Shown here one piece after another: positions 61,453 through 64,000 of a stretch of DNA of 64,000 nt. Every line of letters starts with the position of its first letter. The stretch's first letter is position 1. Below the pieces are notes generated by a model. That model was not told the DNA's origin. It was given only the letters and a program-made list of their open reading frames with translations, and did not search any database. A program made the translations under genes and the position numbers. This DNA is from Acestrorhynchus altus (taxonomy: Eukaryota; Chordata; Actinopteri; Characiformes; Acestrorhynchidae), in contig CM067521.1 of the NCBI GenBank assembly GCA_034509495.1, forward strand, positions 15,288,991 through 15,352,990, given 5' to 3'.

Positions 61453-61848
61453 CTATGGTGGACACACAAACCTTTTCCTGGTCCATGGGATTTGGCCTGA
61501 GCACCCTGGACCTGGAGGAACTTGATGACAACTCACACTCTCAAGACATGAAGTCTTTCTCCACGCTGGACTATGCAACAATCCCGGGCATTGAGTATGA
61601 ACCCAGCCCGCCCCAGAGTGAAATGACACACATGATGGACCTGACGCATATGTACAGCTACAGACCCCAGGAGACCAACTATAGAAGCCCAGAAGGCAAC
61701 TACAGAGCACACGAGAACAACTATAGGACCCAGGAGAACAACTATAGAAGTCAAGAGAACAACTACAGAAGTCAAGAGAACAACTATAGAACCCAGGAGG
61801 AAAACTACAGGACTCAGGAGAGCAGCTACAGAATGCATGAACCCCAAA
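61453..61848 (+). CDS. pparg: pparg start-codon exon (A/B activation domain)
   Basis: 396 bp; ATG at 61455-61457, two bases after the acceptor. Encodes MVDTQTFSWSMGFGLSTLDL then EELDDNSHSQDMKSFSTLDY, matching the PPARG1 amino terminus, followed by a methionine-rich linker and nine tandem seven-residue repeats. Ends with one base of a Ser codon at donor GTACGC. Reading through the donor meets a stop nine bases later. The repeat block has no counterpart in the mammalian sequence I remember, where this position holds a different, non-repetitive stretch. Confidence 0.93.
61659..61847 (+). repeat. pparg: nine-unit 21-bp coding tandem repeat in pparg
   Basis: Nine in-frame units of seven codons, consensus YRxQENN: units YRPQETN, YRSPEGN, YRAHENN, YRTQENN, YRSQENN (twice), YRTQEEN, YRTQESS, YRMHEPQ. 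It stops one base short of the splice donor. Central units are nearly identical at DNA level, implying recent unequal exchange or slippage. Confidence 0.97.
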
Positions 61849-63460
61849 GTACGCAATAATTATAATGGTTCTTGAGCACCATACAAATGAAAGTGTGGTA
61901 ATTGGGGGTTACTATCTTCTGTATACTGTTAGTCCTGTTAGTTTACATGGTTGAACTTGCCCCTTAAACAGGAATTCAACCAATGAAAAGAAAACACAGA
62001 GGTGATTAGAACATTTACATTGTAGACTAACTTCAGAGTCTTCTGAAAGATGATGATGAAAAACTTTCTGTGAGGGAAAATTTGAAATTCTGAAACTGCC
62101 CTTTAAAAACGTAGAGTAAGGTGGGCTTCATTGATTTAATGGGACACAATGCAAGCCTATAGAATACTAAAAATCAATTCTCAAAGTCAATTCTCATTTA
62201 CCTTCAGATATAACTCAGTAATTAGACACAATATATAGATTTAGATATAGATTCAAATAAGAGATAGTGGGTATATTTGAGTTGGGCAACTACCCAAAGT
62301 CTGGAGAGTGAGCCTCTAGTGATAGTGATAGAAGATGAATACATACAGGATCATATCCAGAATTTATGTTTTAAAGCTGCCTTTGATGTTTTCTGAACAT
62401 TTCTATTAAATAAAATTTTAGATTCAATTACTTTAAGAATATTTTTCTATATTATTACCCTGACAATATGTTTCCATTCAAATATTTACATAGATGAAGT
62501 AAAAGTAGTTGAAAATGTATGTAAATTTAAATTCATTTTTTTGTTGTTTGTTTTCTGTACATATAGTCTAGTCCAAAATATAAACGTCTGGCCATTTTTA
62601 TCCAAATTACACATTATTTATCTTTGTGCAGCTGTATGTGTATACTTATTAAGTACTTATTGTATAAATTTTCTATGTGAAAATAATTTCTCATCTCAAC
62701 TTAAGCATATCTTACCTCACAAATGTAGGGATGGGTGGCATGGTTATAAATACTATATCACAATACTTAAAGGCGTGTTCACAATACACAATATCACGAT
62801 ATTGTTACATGCAGATGAAAGGAGGTCAGTAAAACCTTAATAGTGGCAGATTCTTAAAAACGTCTATTCAAATACTCTCCCATGGTTACTATTGTGATTT
62901 AATTTAACATGTGCTAGAGAGCATGTTAGAGAGAACTAATTACACTTTCTGTAATGAAATGTGCATTAGTTAAATGTTGTTAGCACTGACAATATCCACA
63001 ATATCCAATTTTGTATCGCAATAACAAAATGTCAAAAAAAATATTGTTCACCAGACTCTCAAGTATATTTACTCTTTTACTGTAAAATAATTTACTATAT
63101 TTAACAGATTGCAAAAATACATTAAAATTGTGTTCAAAGTAGTGTTTTTCTATCATTTTAAATTCAAAGTTATGTATAAATTGTATAGAAATTTCAGAAA
63201 TATTTTACATTTAGGTTTATGACCTGTAAAGTACTTTCACCTTAAATAATGCCCAAAACTCCATACATACATTTGAAAATTATAGAACAGTAAAAGTAAT
63301 ACCTTAGCAATAAGGGTTAATGATTAACAAACATTTTAGCACATAATTAACCATTCACTTGAATTTTCCCACAAGTCTGTGCTCCTAATGTGTTTTAAGT
63401 GTTTTAAGCAGAGGGTGAAACATTAATTCTGAATATGTGTTTTATTTTCATTCCATTCAG
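61849..63460. other. pparg intron with worn repeat
   Basis: 1.6 kb. 62725-63045 looks like a decayed MITE: 'gggatgggtggcatggttat', 'acaatatcacgatattg' and 'tttgtatcgcaataacaaaa'. The rest is AT-rich and featureless. Confidence 0.5.
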
Positions 63461-63630
63461 GTTCAATTAAACTTGAGCCAGAGTCTCCTCCACAGTACAC
63501 GGAGCACAGCATGTCATTGTCCAAAATGCACGAAGACCCCTCGGCCTCTGCATTAAACATTGAGTGCAGAGTGTGCGGGGACAAGGCTTCGGGTTTCCAC
63601 TATGGTGTCCATGCCTGTGAAGGTTGCAAG
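63461..63630 (+). CDS. pparg: pparg exon with first zinc finger
   Basis: 170 bp. Completes Ser, then IKLEPESPPQYTEHSMSLSK, a linker, and IECRVCGDKASGFHYGVHAC, EGCK. All four cysteines of zinc finger 1 are present, and the P-box (CEGCK, which reads the AGGTCA half-site) crosses the donor GTACAG at 63631. IKLEPESP at 63466-63489 fits the phosphorylation-dependent SUMO motif (hydrophobic-K-x-E-x-x-S-P); its serine matches the MAPK site Ser112 of human PPARG2. Confidence 0.97.
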
Positions 63631-64000
63631 GTACAGTTAAATACCACTTCCTGATATATCACTTGTTTTAATGCTGTTGTGGGCAAGCAACATACTCCAT
63701 ACCTCCTTATATACACCTCCTGCCTGGGGACGACTGAGCATGTCAGGCTCTTCAAAAAGGTCTTAATGAGCAAATGAGCATGTTTCCTTCCCGTTTGCAA
63801 TGAGATAACACAGGGAAAAAGGCGGGGTTCTGTGCAAAAACTATAAATCACAAACCTTTAAAGCCTAAGTCATCAGGTAAGTGCAAGACAATTCAAATTA
63901 TTTTAAAATGGTGTTTATTTGGCATTCTGACTGCAAAAGGGTAAATTAATTTAATAAAATTAAATAATAAAATGTACCTTTTATTATATGCCATATTAGA
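63631..64000. other. start of next pparg intron
   Basis: Intron sequence only; nothing recognised. The exon for the second zinc finger (GFFRRT start) lies beyond the window. Confidence 0.6.

Larger units (their letters stand above)
39398..63630 (+). other. pparg: pparg gene, 5' part
   Basis: Peroxisome proliferator-activated receptor gamma, a nuclear receptor that pairs with RXR, is activated by fatty acids and controls fat-cell and lipid genes. Two coding exons are visible (61453-61848 and 63461-63630), giving 188 residues in phase: the A/B activation domain and the first zinc finger of the DNA-binding domain. The start MVDTQTFSW..GLSTLDLEEL matches the MVDTEM..SSVDL start of PPARG1. The ligand-binding domain is beyond the right edge. 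Identity is supported by the CRVCGDKASGFHYGVHACEG finger, the IKLEPESPP motif and the syn2/timp4 synteny. Promoter and first exon are inferred. Confidence 0.9.

Noticed and set aside
61533..61856. 107-codon minus-strand frame opposite the pparg exon
   Set aside because: Valine/leucine periodicity is just the complement of the heptad repeat; no independent support.

Overview
This is a piece of a vertebrate genome, almost certainly a teleost fish. The genes are split into short exons with GT..AG junctions, introns are kilobases long, and the DNA between is AT-rich and full of microsatellites and fish-type transposon debris (Tc1-like, L2 LINE, MITEs, tRNA-derived SINEs). Several repeat families look like ones I associate with otophysan fishes such as characins, but the species is an inference. 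There is no bacterial, phage or CRISPR content.

Three genes are supported, in the order known from the human 3p25 block SYN2-TIMP4-PPARG. (1) timp4, minus strand, 1-7318: five coding exons, with only the last few codons and the stop lost off the left edge. It has a TATA box at 7487-7493 backed by a (CT/GA)n tract. (2) syn2, plus strand: eight exons from 10835 to 32914 encode the 3' part of synapsin II (second half of the ATP-binding C domain, a long proline-rich region, the C-terminal E domain), with a poly(A) signal at 33734. The eight exons match exons 6-13 of a 13-exon synapsin gene, so timp4 lies antisense inside synapsin intron 5, as in mammals. All exon phases agree: 1365 coding bases, 454 residues plus stop. 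(3) pparg, plus strand: a GC-rich probable first exon with a TATA box at about 39.4 kb, a 21.8 kb intron, the start-codon exon at 61453-61848, and the exon for the first zinc finger at 63461-63630. The gene continues past the right edge.

The rest is intronic or intergenic. Notable items are a three-level nested insertion (L2 inside Tc1 inside a MITE, 29.0-31.7 kb), two adjacent perfect palindromes at the edge of a broken Tc1 copy (33.97-34.13 kb), a hidden 59-bp degenerate tandem repeat (24.24-24.63 kb), a 172-bp perfect-ended MITE (10606-10777), and a GC-richer repeat-free block in a syn2 intron (19.2-19.86 kb) that may be a conserved regulatory element.

The three products do not form a pathway: synapsin II tethers synaptic vesicles, TIMP4 inhibits metalloproteinases outside the cell, and PPAR-gamma is a lipid-activated nuclear receptor. 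The most unusual protein feature is in PPAR-gamma: nine tandem seven-residue repeats (YRxxExN type) filling the end of its N-terminal activation domain right up to the splice donor.
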